The translations under genes and the position numbers were made by a program. This document shows positions 49,561-61,337 of a stretch of 64,000 bases of DNA, piece by piece; position 1 is the first letter of the stretch; every line of letters begins with the position of its first letter. A model generated the notes under the pieces. That model made no database searches, had not been told where the DNA came from, and saw nothing but the letters and a program-made list of their open reading frames with translations. This DNA is from Chamaecrista fasciculata (Eukaryota > Streptophyta > Magnoliopsida > Fabales > Fabaceae): positions 116,892 to 180,891 of the forward strand of contig QANZ01001839.1 of the NCBI GenBank assembly GCA_003254925.1, read 5' to 3'.

Positions 49561-49873
49561 TGTTGATTTTTGGTAAAATATAAAAATATATAAAAATATA
49601 AAATGAGAGAGTAGAATGTGAGAAAGACCTTTTTTTTTTATTATTATATATTTCTGAATGTCATAGGGTATTTATACAAGAGAACATAGTCTATTCTAAG
49701 AAATACAATTAATATAATTGATTCTAAAATTTCTAACATCTAGGCTAATATTTAGGCTAATCTCTAGGGTCAACACTTTAATTCAGATTGATTTATATAA
49801 TCAAATCTGATTTACATAATCATGCCTAATTCATGCCTAGCACTAATTGACAAACAATTAACCTATTCCAACA
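49561..49873 (-). mobile_element. Short solo LTR (Copia-type)
   Basis: The 313-bp element begins TGTTG and ends CAACA, with a perfect 5-bp duplication ACTAC at 49556-49560 and 49874-49878. On the minus strand it has the full LTR order: a TATA box (TTGTATAAATACCC), a poly(A) signal-like AATAATAAA ~40 bp downstream, and a CT-rich U5. There is no internal domain, so it is a recombination-derived solo LTR. Confidence 0.88.
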
Positions 49874-50530
49874 ACTACAAATCTATCTCCACTTTAGATT
49901 CAAAAACTATAAACATCTCATTTAAAATAAAAGCAACATAAAACAGACTAACCACACTTTAATTAGAATCACTGCTCTTTTGATTATGTAACCATCTGCA
50001 CCAAGATCTCCCTCATTCTGCAGGTAGTTATGTTCAGGGACATTATCTGCAACTTGCCAAATAGAATTGTCATATGTAACATGTAAGATAATCAATTCAA
50101 AATTCATTTTCTACCTAGATACCTGTCTTCTCCGGAACACTAATCAGAAAACTCTCCAAATAATGCTAATTTTGGATATGACCAATTGCATTCAAATGTG
50201 ATGAAAAATTACTAAATCCTGTCTCGGAGCTTGTGATCATCAATTATCAAAGGAAACAACAATAACAGGTAATCACAATCTACTCAAAAACTAAAATACT
50301 ATCACCATTTCTAGCCGAATGCAGTGAAGATTACAAGGAATCCTTTTAGAAACAATTCAATTACCTAACACCAGAACATTCAAGGTATCCTACTCCTACT
50401 GCCTACGAAGACTATACAAATATTAGACCCCTCATATACATGGAGTGGGATTGAAACCAAAAGCCTAGGCCAATTCAGCTTCTTGAAGATAGAGACCTGC
50501 TATAAGTGCAAGTCATTACAACTGTAGAGT
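49874..50530 (-). other. RopGEF 3' flank
   Basis: This is downstream of the RopGEF stop codon and likely includes its 3' UTR. A 61-codon frame at 50107-49922 has no recognisable features. No separate gene is supported. Confidence 0.4.
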
Positions 50531-53249
50531 TCAGTCTCTTTCTGGAGCATTGCAAGAAACTCTTCTTGAACTAAGGTTTCCAGTGTACGACCATAATCTC
50601 TCAAAATCAGCTGCGACTAATTTCTCAGACTTTGAATCTGTTTCCTCCTTTGGAGCATTTCTCTTTTCAGTAGGTGTCCTTCGTGGAGTGCAAGGGCTTC
50701 CAGAAGCAGGGGAGGACGAGCAGAATGTTGGAGTTGCAAATGGTGAGGCATAAGGGGATTGTTGAATAGTGAAGGGGCTAGGAGACATCCGCTTCTGAAT
50801 GGGAAGACCTCCAAAACCTCCCCTACCAAAAAGGGATATAGAATCTGTTGATGCACACCGCTTTATAGTATCGTCTACATAGAGTACATCGTCAATCCTG
50901 GCCATTATGTTAAAGGCCAAGCTCTCTGTCACCCTTGAATAACTTTCAAGAATTGACTGTCCTACATCCTGCAAGGAAATGTAAAATCAACAATAAGGAA
51001 GTATATTTATTTGATACTAAACCTGTTTCTCCAAATCACAATCCTCTCTTTATGAGCACTAATTACAAACCACTTGCAAGACCAGAGTCACTAGTGGTAA
51101 CTTCTGCCCCTAATTTCTACTTCGACAGATCCGTGGAAATTACAACTGTATCTTACTCTCAAGTTATGATCAATCATCAATATTCAATATTGATCACTGA
51201 AAACATGCCTTTGACACAAACATTTCTTAACAAATATTCTACCAAGTAATCATGCATTGTAGAAAAACAACACAACAAATTATGTGTTCAATACAAATGA
51301 GACTGACTGATTTAAGGCACCTTGTTGTATTGTATCTTTGCCATGTCCAGTGCTGTTTGTGGGAGGCCAGGGAAACGATGCTTCAAGCTTTGTAGAAGCG
51401 TCTCAGCTCGTTGGGCAAGAAAATGGTTCTTTTCACCATCAGCTACAAGGCCTTTCACCTTTCCACCCCAAGAAGACCGTCTGCTTTTCACTGACTTGTG
51501 TTTCTTCAGGTCCTTCTGCCTCCATACATTGACTGCAGCCTCAATTCTATTAGCTATATCCAGAGTGCGATGCTCTGAAGAGAGGTCGAGGCAATCAAGT
51601 AGACATTCAGGCGCGAACTGGTCAGCATTTATGTATCGATATATCAAATCACCTAGACAAGCCTTTCCATTCTGCAATTGCCAAAGACACCAAAGTATAA
51701 AAGGTTTGGGTAATAACTTGTTAGTATCAGCGATGCTTTTGCTTATGGTGAAGGAAGCCCTAGGGCACAATTTCAAAACTTAAAATACATATCTTGCTAA
51801 GATATATTCATACAAAGTTTCAGATTCTGAAGTGTGGATAGGTCAAAGATGCAGTGACCTTATAATCAAACCAACTAATACAGAGGGTAACTTTTTCTTG
51901 AACTTTATGAGCTACTTTCTGTTTGGGTTACAACTGAAAAGATAATCCGTACCTTTGGCAAGGATTCTAAGTACACGCCAGGGATTTCCATTTCAGTGAG
52001 GACAGAACTATTAATTGCCATGGCAGCCTTCAATATCTGGTTTGTGCAATCCTTGCATTGCTGCAACCTTTTCCTAGCATCCTCCGACAACCCATTTGGT
52101 GGAACCTTAGGCGTGGGAAGCCACCATTTCTCCTCCTGCCTGATTGAAGGTCTACCTCCATTCATGTAGACATCACAATCTTTGGAATTACCCAAGACTA
52201 TTCCCCGATCAACATACCAAAACTCAGTTTCACTAAAGCCATCAAGCATACCAATAAGCATTCCATCAAGCTTCTTCAGAGCCGGAAGGTTGATGTACAA
52301 ATCTGAACGAGGACGTGTAGCCATGACTTCATATGTTCCACCCCCAGGAAACTGCTGCACGGACGGTACAAGCTCCACGATAGAATCACTCACACATAAG
52401 AGCCATTCCATTTCCCTGCGCCACATTGCCTTTTTCTGAGGTGCCAGCGGTTCCAACCTCCATAGCTCACCAAACACAGTTGCTGCCGTTTCAATCCAAG
52501 TCACATTTTAGAATAAGACAAATTTGGGACAAAGTAACGCACATAGAGAGAGACACAAAGAGACGATGATAAACCAGACAAGACTAACCAGAGAGGTTAG
52601 TTATAGCGTTGGAGATTGCGAGGGCGGTGCAAACCCCTTTCCCTCCACCAGACATGTCTTCCCCAAGAAGCAGCTTAGCGAACCTCTCCTTCATCATTTC
52701 GACCTCTGGAAAATTGGGGAAAAGGAGAAAACAGAGACGTCATTGGTATATACAACAAAATGAAGAGAATCCATGAAAAATTGAAAAGGTTTTGTCCGAT
52801 ATGTAGCTAATATTCTAATAATAGTTGTAAGCTCCATCCGAATCGGTGATCCATAAACTATAGCATACATACATAATACAATTACGTTTCCTATTATACC
52901 CCTGACGAAGGAGTTGCATCAATGGGGTTACAATTGTAGAAGGAAAAGTGAAAGTGAGAGTACCAGAGAAATCGGCATCAGGTTTATGATTATGAGGCTT
53001 GGAATCCCGAATGACGACATCCTTGCCACCGATGACAGGCAACATAACCTGAGGCGGGAAGGTGAAATGAGAAGCGGGAATTGGAGGCGGAGACAAGGTG
53101 AGAGAGGTGGAAGCTCCTTCGGCGTCGAAACGGCGACAGGAGAAGCTACTGCAACTCTCGGACTCGCTGACGTCAGCACTCAAGCTATAGCTGCCACAAC
53201 GGTCACTTTGCTGGTCGGAGGAGGCATCTTCGGATGAAACACTGGCCAT
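50531..53249 (-). CDS. ROPGEF1: Rop guanine nucleotide exchange factor, PRONE domain
   Basis: Activates plant ROP/RAC small GTPases at the plasma membrane, driving polar growth and receptor-kinase signalling. Five exons, 53249-52964, 52705-52589, 52482-51953, 51671-51321 and 50968-50531, give 573 aa in frame. Residues 1-95 are a variable Ser-rich N-terminus. The PRONE domain covers about 95-465, with [71 protein letters not shown], the EEKWWLP tryptophan pair and [11 protein letters not shown] near the end. The C-terminal tail carries basic/Ser-Pro-rich sequence ending in [13 protein letters not shown], the region known to autoinhibit RopGEF1. Position between GGR and an SKS gene matches Arabidopsis ROPGEF1 as I recall it, but paralogue identity rests on that synteny. 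Confidence 0.93.
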
Positions 53250-54601
53250 TGTTGAAACAAGTCCGTCGGAGACAGATCTGAACGGAATTAAGCAGGAAGA
53301 AGAAAAAGGGGAAAAGGGAAGAAGACGACAAAGTAGTAGAGGATGAGTGAGTTAGTATGGAGGTACAGTTTCACAGTTGAGAATCAGAGAGACCACATTC
53401 TTTCTCTCTCTTTCTTTCTCTATGTGGTTGTTGTGGAATGCAGGTAGGTATGGAAGAGAAAGAGAAGCAAGAGAGTGGTGGTGAGAGTGATGATGATGAT
53501 GAAGAAGGGAAAAGAAAAAGAGACGCCGTTTGCAGGGGTTGTCTTTCCGTGACAGCAGGGTTAGGCATCATCCATCCGACACTCCCTTTTTCTCTAGGGT
53601 CCACCTCCCTATGCCTTTTAATCATCTACTATATATATCATTCTACATATTAATAGTACTAATTAGTAATAATTAATTATAATACTCCAATATATACAGA
53701 CTTGGGAAGTTTGTGAGTGGGCCAGCTCTGTGAGAAACCGTTAATTCTAATGGAGGGAAGCACACACACGAAACGACGCTTAGAGAGTGAAGTTGTGAGC
53801 AATCTCATAGTAAGCAAGAAATTTTACGCTCTTTTCCCCAAGCATTATTCCATTCCATTCCATTGGTATGTTTGACTTTGACCAGTTGACCTCCCCTGTT
53901 TCTGTTTCTATTTTTTGTCCATGCCAGTTTTCGATGCTGCTTCTCTTGGCCTTCGCTACAATTATTGGTATTTATGTGGAATTGGATCTTGGAATTGCAA
54001 GAGATAAATATATATGTAAATGATTGTGGGACATGAGTTCCGAATTCCGATGGACCCTAAACGCACTGGTAAACAATCTTCATAAGGGCGCAGACAAATC
54101 TGACATTGAGTAAAGATCAAGCATCCATCTCAGCATACAAGAGCCGTGAGGGGGCGTAGGATAAGAATAAGATCACCAAATAATATAACCTACATTAGAC
54201 GCATCCCATAGTATTATTTTTTTACCATTATAATTGCGCCTCTTCACTACTCGTATTAATTATTAAATAACCTTGCTTGCGTAAGTGTATATATATATAT
54301 GAATAGTGAATCCAATAAAAGAAATTGAAAAGAAGAAAATCTGGACATGTGAAATGGAAGGGAGAGTGGGGTGCTACTGCTAATAATAATAGCCATTTCA
54401 GGGGGGAAAAGACACTAGGTCGGCTCATGAGGGACCACCTGTGTTTACAATTTACATACATAAACTGCCAACAGCTATGTATATGAATTCACCGGTGGTT
54501 TTCTGAAAATGATGAAACAAACAAATCAACACCCTTCATCACAACTTCTATTATACTGATGTAGTTAATAATACTAGTCCATGCATTATATGATTTGGAT
54601 G
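53250..54601. promoter_or_regulatory. Divergent intergenic region, RopGEF upstream side
   Basis: RopGEF (-) and the CCDC124-like gene (+) are divergently arranged. Near RopGEF the plus strand has a CTTTCTCTCTC tract (53400-53430), GA-rich in RopGEF orientation, likely 5' UTR. Short frames here are low complexity. No sharp core-promoter motif can be assigned. Confidence 0.4.
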
Positions 54602-54783
54602 GAAATGGATCCTCTAGAGTTCCTTTCTCTACATTTCTTGTAGAGTATGAGAGAGAAAGGAAGAGAAAATAAGAGAGAGAAAGAGAATATATAGTTTTTA
54701 TATATTTTTATTTCATGGAAATCATATTTTTTCACTAACTCCACAAGAAATGCATGGAAAGGAACTCTAGAGGATCCAAACCC
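54602..54783. mobile_element. Small Mutator-like MITE with ~35-bp TIRs
   Basis: Inverted ends share GGATCCTCTAGAGTTCCTTT and continue, with a few mismatches, to ATTTCTTGT on both sides. A perfect 10-bp direct repeat, GATTTGGATG, flanks the element (54592-54601 and 54784-54793), the size expected of Mutator-type duplications. The centre is AT-rich and non-coding. Confidence 0.8.
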
Positions 54784-55237
54784 GATTTGGATGTACCACT
54801 ACCAAGTGAATAATAGAAAAAGGTTCTCATGACAAATACATTATTACACTGCATGTAAATTAAAGTTTTTATTTTCGTCAGTAATCCCGACCACGTGGCA
54901 AGGCCCACAAAAAGATAGAAAAGGAACTCTCATGTATCAAATTGGGCTAGAGCATATTTGGGCCTTGGCTTAAGGCTTAAGCCCACTTACAAACTTTCTG
55001 GATCATTCGAATGCATCTTTTCTTTCTCATTGTGCTAAGTAAAAAGTTACCAAACCATTGAGTCTTGACCACTATTATCACAGGCCTCCCTGGGATCTCA
55101 TCTGAACTCCGAAGGCAGCAAACTGAGGCTGAAGCACACACGTCGGTGCTACAAATCATACCAGCTCCGTCGTCGGATTCTTCACGGCGATTGTGGTCGC
55201 GATCGCTGTAGAGGATTCGAACCCTAGAGCCACAAAG

Positions 55238-57431
55238 ATGCCCAAAAAGATGGGTGTTAACAGCAAGTCTGAGGCGGCCAGGGCTCGTAAAACGGCCGTC
55301 GAAGTCGAGCGTAAGGACCGTGAGGTTCGTGAAAAGGAGGATCAGTATTGGCGCGATGCCGAGGGTTCTAAGTCTCGCGCCGCCAAGAAGCGTGAGGAAG
55401 AGGCCGAGAAGAAAGCCGAGGCGGTGGCACGGCGAGCCGAGGCGCGTCGCTTAGCGGAGCAGGAGGAGAAGGAAATAGATAAGTCGATGAAGAAGCCTGA
55501 CAAGAAGGCTAACCGTGTCGCTATCCCTGTGCCAAAGGTCACCGAGGCTGAGCTCAGGAAACGACGCGAGGAAGAGCAGGCTGAGATTCAGAAGAAGGCG
55601 GAGGAGGCTAAGAAACGCCAGGATCGCACTGCAGCTGAGGAAGAATATGAGAGAATGGTGCTTGTGACCAACACCAATCGCGACGATTCTATCATCGAAG
55701 CTAGGTCAGTGGAAGATGCCATTGCTCGGATGACCGTCGCTGATACCTTGCCGGTTGATAAGCATCCCGAGAAGCGCCTTAAGGCCTCCTTCAAGGTTCG
55801 TTTTATTTTCAATTATTCATCATTACTGATATTGTTTTCAAGTCCCAATTTGAAATTCCATGTTTAGCTATTTGAAGACATAATTTTGTGAGAATGTGGG
55901 CTTAGACCAACTTAACCCTAGCTGCAATATGAAATCTTATGATCAGAAAAATGATGTAATTGATTATTAAGTGGATAGTGTTGCTTGGTGAAGCTAACTC
56001 TTAATTTCAAGCTTGATACTATGGTGCATATGAATAAGATTTGTTTAGTTTTGACAAGATTGTGATTGGCTATTTTTCTTTACAGTAAATATTGTTAGTG
56101 ATAATTGGTAGCTTATTGTGTTACCTGTTAGCTACGGTAGTGGAGTGGTACATTAAGTGTTTTGAGTTTCTGAATGTTCAGAAACTTGTTGGCACTAGAC
56201 CACTAGTATAATCCATGAGTGGAAAATTGGAAATTTGAAGGAGTATATTAGTGTTTTATGGTGAAGGATACCTTCGGCTTGGTTTCGTTTGATTTTGTCA
56301 ATTTCAGTGTTGCACCAAATTTGTTTGACATAGTTGATTAAACAGTGATGCAATGCTACAGTGTCTTGGGTGATTTTTTTTTTTGAACAAAACTGTGTCT
56401 TGGGAGATTGAATTGCGCAGGGATAAAAATTTGAAGCTGTCATTGTAATAAAAATAAAATGCCAAACAATGAATCGCGATTAATAAAATAACATTTTTTT
56501 TTGGGGTACAATAAAATAACATTTTAAAATGAAAGAAAGTTTGTTAAATTATGATTTCTTCATTTAATTTGAATTGCAGTCTAGACAATCTGATTTGAGA
56601 GTAATAGCCATATTTTTATTTGGAAGATATGTTTGTCTTTTGAGTGATGTGTGTGCTACAATCTTGCATTTGTAGGCAACATTGACATATTTTTGTGTGG
56701 AATCATGACCTGCACCCATATTCACTATTTTGTAAAATTTGACCTTTCTACTTATCTACTTCCTAATTACTGCCAGGATCAGTCTTACTTTCCTCAGTAG
56801 CTTATGATTCAAAATCTTCTATTGTCTTGCACTCTTAAGTACTATGTCTGCTTTTCTGTGAAACGCAGTTCAATTTTCCCTAGAAAACTGCTTTCATTTT
56901 CCTTTCTGACTGTGACTGGTAACTCGAAAACTGCTATCCTGGTGAAGTTTTTGGGTAACAAGCACTGTACTTGACATGTTTTATATGAAATTTGCTGGAT
57001 TATACTTATGTTCTATATTCTTGAGCTGTATTTGTAATTTCTTTGTTGTTTTAACTTGTCTTCAGGCCTTTGAAGAAGCTGAGCTTCCTAAGTTGAAGGA
57101 AGAGAAACCAGGCCTTACCCACAATCAATATAAGGATATGATATGGAAGCTGTGGAAGAAATCTCCTGACAACCCTCTTAATCAAGTAAATAAACAATTT
57201 AATTTATCTGCCATGAATGATATGATCTTTTGGATACTTCAAAATGTTATTGTTCATGTTTGGTTCCTAGTAGGATATTGATTTGTAATTTTCATTGCGG
57301 AAGTTTTTTTTTTGTTTCTTCAGTTAATATTACAATTTGTGCTCGTTATAAAACCTCATTAGTAAGTAGTTCATTGCTTCATCGCATTAACTGGCTAACT
57401 CTGTTACTTTCATGTGCAGATTGCTGAGTGA
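55238..57431 (+). CDS. CCDC124/Lso2-like ribosome-binding protein
   Basis: Homologue of animal CCDC124 and yeast Lso2, which bind idle 80S ribosomes and help translation resume. Three exons, 55238-55795, 57066-57185 and 57420-57431, give 229 aa. The start MPKKMGVNSKSEAARARK is the family signature. Residues 20-160 are a highly charged Lys/Glu/Ala-rich coiled coil. The C-terminal domain spans about 160-226 (RSVEDAIARMTV, HPEKRLKASFK, PGLTHNQYKDMIWKLWKKSP). The last exon adds only IAE and the stop. An in-frame ATG at 55193 would add 15 residues; the 55238 ATG is chosen because the family begins MPKK. It is the only plus-strand gene in the window. Confidence 0.92.
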
Positions 57432-58280
57432 TGATCAACAGTTGTATCCTGAGAGGAGATTTGTGGAGAGCCTTCATGGGTTCGTTCGGATCAGTAGTTC
57501 ATAAATATTATCATTTTTATGGTTTTATGACCTACAGAATTTGTATATTCACCTGAAATTCATAGAGTCTGAATAAATTAGTCTAATCTTTTTCTTTGTC
57601 TACTCATTGTTGAGCATGTTATATTTAGCTTTACTAGCATTTTTGTGACTAGTGTACATGTAGAAATTGTATTGCCATAAAGTATGAGTGCAATCATTTT
57701 CTTCGAAGTTAATACGATTCATGTTGGTATTGGTAATTTAGATCAACTAGCCTCATGTATGTCTTGTATATGAGTGAAGCTTATATCATCAGCGGCGTTT
57801 GATAGACATGAATGTACATGAATTTTGGTAACTCGTGTTGGTCGTGGCATATCAAGCTGGAGGTCCGACTGCCTGACTTTTAACATATGACAAGGCATAA
57901 ACTTAGCATCCGATGCTCAATTGTGGAAGCTCAAACCATAAAACAATTATTTTTCCTTCTTTCCCTTTAGGTTGGCATTACATCTCTCTTAGAAGTTCTC
58001 TAGCTATTTAAGTAAAATTGTTTTTTCCAACAAAAATAGAAACAGTAATCTAACCACCAAAGGACATTGGGACAATGTGATTTTGTTTAAATTCTTTTAT
58101 TTTTAGGCTGAAGCAGAAACACACCGGTACATAATGAGAAAAAAAAATAAAGGAGAGGGGGGTGGGGTGGTGTGGTGTGGGGTTTATTTTGTGACAATGA
58201 AATTATGCTATGGTGAAATTAATTTGAAAAGAATAGAACCAAGGCGGTCCTTAATTATGTTCTCCATAAGTGTTTCCTAC
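57432..58280. other. Convergent 3' ends, no gene seen
   Basis: The gap lies between the CCDC124-like gene (+) and the SKS gene (-), which converge. It should contain both 3' UTRs. A GGTGTGGTGTGG simple repeat lies near 58160-58180. Confidence 0.5.
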
Positions 58281-61200
58281 TCATGGTGATGTGATTGTTC
58301 TTCGGGCAGCCTTGCCACATAGAAGAGCATTATTAGGGATCAAGTATTCGTCCCTGATGGATTGCACAGGTGAATACACTCGCAGATAGAACTGTTGTCC
58401 AAGGTATTGACTTGCCCAAAATTCACTTCTCACATTCCACATTCCTACATTATCTAGTGCCATGTATATTGCAGTCCATGACTTGGGATATACCTGAGAG
58501 AGACTCAAAATCAGTATACTCTAAAAAACTTCGCTTGTTCATTTCTGCTATATACATTCCTACCAAAGCCAGAGCAAAAAAAGCAAACCAACTACCTGTG
58601 TAGTGCACCTTGAAACTGCATCTCTGAGGTTGTACTGTTTGCGACTTGCAGGCGTCCACACACCCCCATCCATACTGCATCAACATTTTAGTAATGAATC
58701 TAAGGGCAAAACTGAAAACTGAAAAAACATTTTTTGAGGCAAATGTAGAATCAGTAGTTCACATGGGAAGTCTTACCCTACAACCCAGAAGGAGTATCCA
58801 TCAATGTGCCAGCTTAGAACAATGCTTTCATGGTTCTGAAACACGATCTCCACAAAGGCTCTGAAATCAGCACCCATGACTGACGTATCAAGGTGCATTG
58901 GTTTACCAGAAGGCCTATCCGGGATGCTTCCGACACGAAAAACACCTGAAATCTTGAAGTAATCTGCTAGCTTCAGGGGAGTATCAGCTGGAACGAAGGA
59001 TACACTATTCACTGCATATCTCTGCTTCCCCTTAACTTGAGCCGCTGAACTCTTCAGTATGATTGTTCTGCTTATGTTTATCAGACCATAGTGATAGGAG
59101 CCCTGTGGATTTGGCCTTGGTCCACTTGCAGTTAGGTTAGTCCTGCAATACAATCAGTCAATTACAATGTTAAGTAAGTTCAAGGTGGGGTAGCAATTGT
59201 CCCATAATGAAGAGTTATACTCTAATTAACAGTTATAGCTTTTGGCTCCATGATAAACGCTTGATCTAATAACACATAGACTACACAAGAAAGCAATAGT
59301 GTTAGTACCTGATAGAACGAGCTTGCTTAAGAGACCAATCAAGCTGGGTGGTGGGTCCAGAAGGAATAGGACCAGAAACAAATCGGTAAGAGTTAGAGTA
59401 GTGAAGGATGGAAGTGGTGGTGAGGAGAGTTTTAGTGAAACGAGTGGAGACTGCAATGTAGTAATCTTGAGATGGCTGATCAGCTGTGAGGAGAACAGAA
59501 TAAGACTGTCCCACATGAACATCAATGGAGGAATATGTGGTTTGTAAAGTGTGTGTTCCCTCAACTTCCACCAGCTTAATTTTGTGGCCTTGAACTCGGA
59601 AGTTGAGTGTATTTTGGAGCCCCACATTTGAGATCCTAAGCCTATATGTTTTTCCTGTTCATCATCATCATCATCACAAGGTAATTAATTAGCTAGCTAG
59701 CATGTATATGACTGATCGATGTATATTTAAAATTAAAAAAAAGGCAAATATATGTGTCTATATAAATACCCTGTTGAACAGTGAAAGATGTAGCGTTTGC
59801 ACGACCATTGATGAGAAGGGCTTGAGGGAAAGGAAGCCTGTGACCACGATCTAGAACGGCCTTGAGCTTCTGAAGTGATTTAACATGATTGGGAGTAGCA
59901 TATATGTGAATATAAGTATAGATATACAGAGGAATTGAAAGAAATGAAAGAAAAAGACGAATAAGGTTGGATTGAATGACCTTATGATTGATGTTGTACC
60001 AATCTCCGATAAGAAAAGTGAAATCAGCAGAAGGCTCAGGAAAGGGGACAGGAATTTTAGGCCTACTGAGGATTTTGATGGAACCAAAGGCACCAGCAGC
60101 CTTGTGGAAAGCAAGAGAAGGGAAGTAGAAGAAAGTTCCAATTTGGTCCTTGACTTGAAGTTTGTAGGTGAAGTTCTTTCCAGGAGGGATAGGGCATGTG
60201 GTTCCATGAACTCCATCTTGATAAGAATTTCTTCTTTGCTGAACACCATTCCTGTTCAGATAAAGATTAATGCGACTTAATTATGTTCAATTCATTAAGA
60301 TGGTGGGGAGTGGGTTTAAAGTTTAAAGTTTAATCCGTGACTTGACTTAAAGGACCCAATAGCCAAGTGAGAGGGGTGACAACAAAAAGTATCCAATCAT
60401 ATCACATGGTAGAGTTTTTCACTTTTTTGTTTTCACATGTTGCGACAGATCATAAAAGGCACAGAGGCAACATGGAATTATAATTAATGGAAAGAACAAA
60501 AAGGAAAACAGAAGTTGATTGGAGAAAAGTGAATTTGGAGGGTAAGCAATCAAATTCAGAGGTTGAAATTAATAAAGACTGGCTCGAGTTTTTATTTATT
60601 GGCCCAACTCCATTGCCAGCTGGATTAGTTTCTCCATGATCACCTATGCATGTATGATGTATCCCTTTTTTCCTAACATTGTAATTATTGATCGATTACT
60701 ATTTAATAATTTACTACCATTGCAAAACATTTGTATCAAGAGAGATTAATAATATGATAAAAATATGAGTTGCACCTTGACAATGCAACGGATATATATA
60801 TATATGAAAGATAAGAGTAATTAGATGATGACCATGAAAGAAGGAAGGGTTCAGGCAAGTTATTATGAACGTTTATGATCAAGTTGTCATTGGTAACAGC
60901 GTAGATTTCGGGACCTGGGAACTGCCCATTTATGAGAATGCCCTGCATGCCAATAATACAAAATTAACCAATCATATATATATTAATCAACAGTATACTC
61001 TGTTCATTAATTTAGAGAAGAGACTAGTGAAGTGATATATATAATAATACATGCACAATGTACGTACGTATATATATATGCATATAAAGGTAAGACTGTA
61101 AGAGAATATTGCTAGATATATAATGCAATATATATATATATGATTAATAACAAAATTAAAGATGGATGGAGTGGAGTGGAGAGATCAAACCTGTTGTTTA

Positions 61201-61337
61201 AGTCCTAGAGGATAAATGGGACCGTAGGTGATTTTCCAGTTGAAGTATCTGTAAGGATCCTCCCCAGAGACCAATTGAAATAAACACCAAATGTAAAAGC
61301 AACACACAATCTTCACCTTGGTATTATTCATCATCAT
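58281..61337 (-). CDS. SKU5-similar (SKS) multicopper-oxidase-like protein
   Basis: Secreted or cell-wall protein of the SKU5/pollen-NTP303 family, involved in directional growth and wall formation. Eight exons, 61337-61191, 60942-60833, 60251-59981, 59869-59770, 59654-59309, 59142-58777, 58674-58596 and 58493-58281, give 543 aa, the usual family length. A signal peptide covers about 1-24 (hydrophobic core IVCCFYIWCLFQLV). Three cupredoxin-like domains follow: ILINGQFPGP, WNGVQQRRNSYQDGV and CPIPPGKNFTY (first), KTYRLRISNVG (second), SWHIDGYSFWVVGMD and VYPKSWTAIY (third). The copper-binding HxH motifs of laccases are absent, as expected for SKS proteins that lack oxidase activity. No GPI signal is evident at the C-terminus. 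Synteny suggests an SKS9-type orthologue. Confidence 0.93.

Noticed and set aside
51322-51783. 153-codon plus-strand frame
   Set aside because: Lies antisense to RopGEF exon 4, whose PRONE residues explain the constraint on this sequence.
59226-60280. Several frames of 80-133 codons on both strands at 59.2-60.3 kb
   Set aside because: Out-of-frame or antisense readings of SKS exons; the family motifs are read only in the frames used for the gene model.
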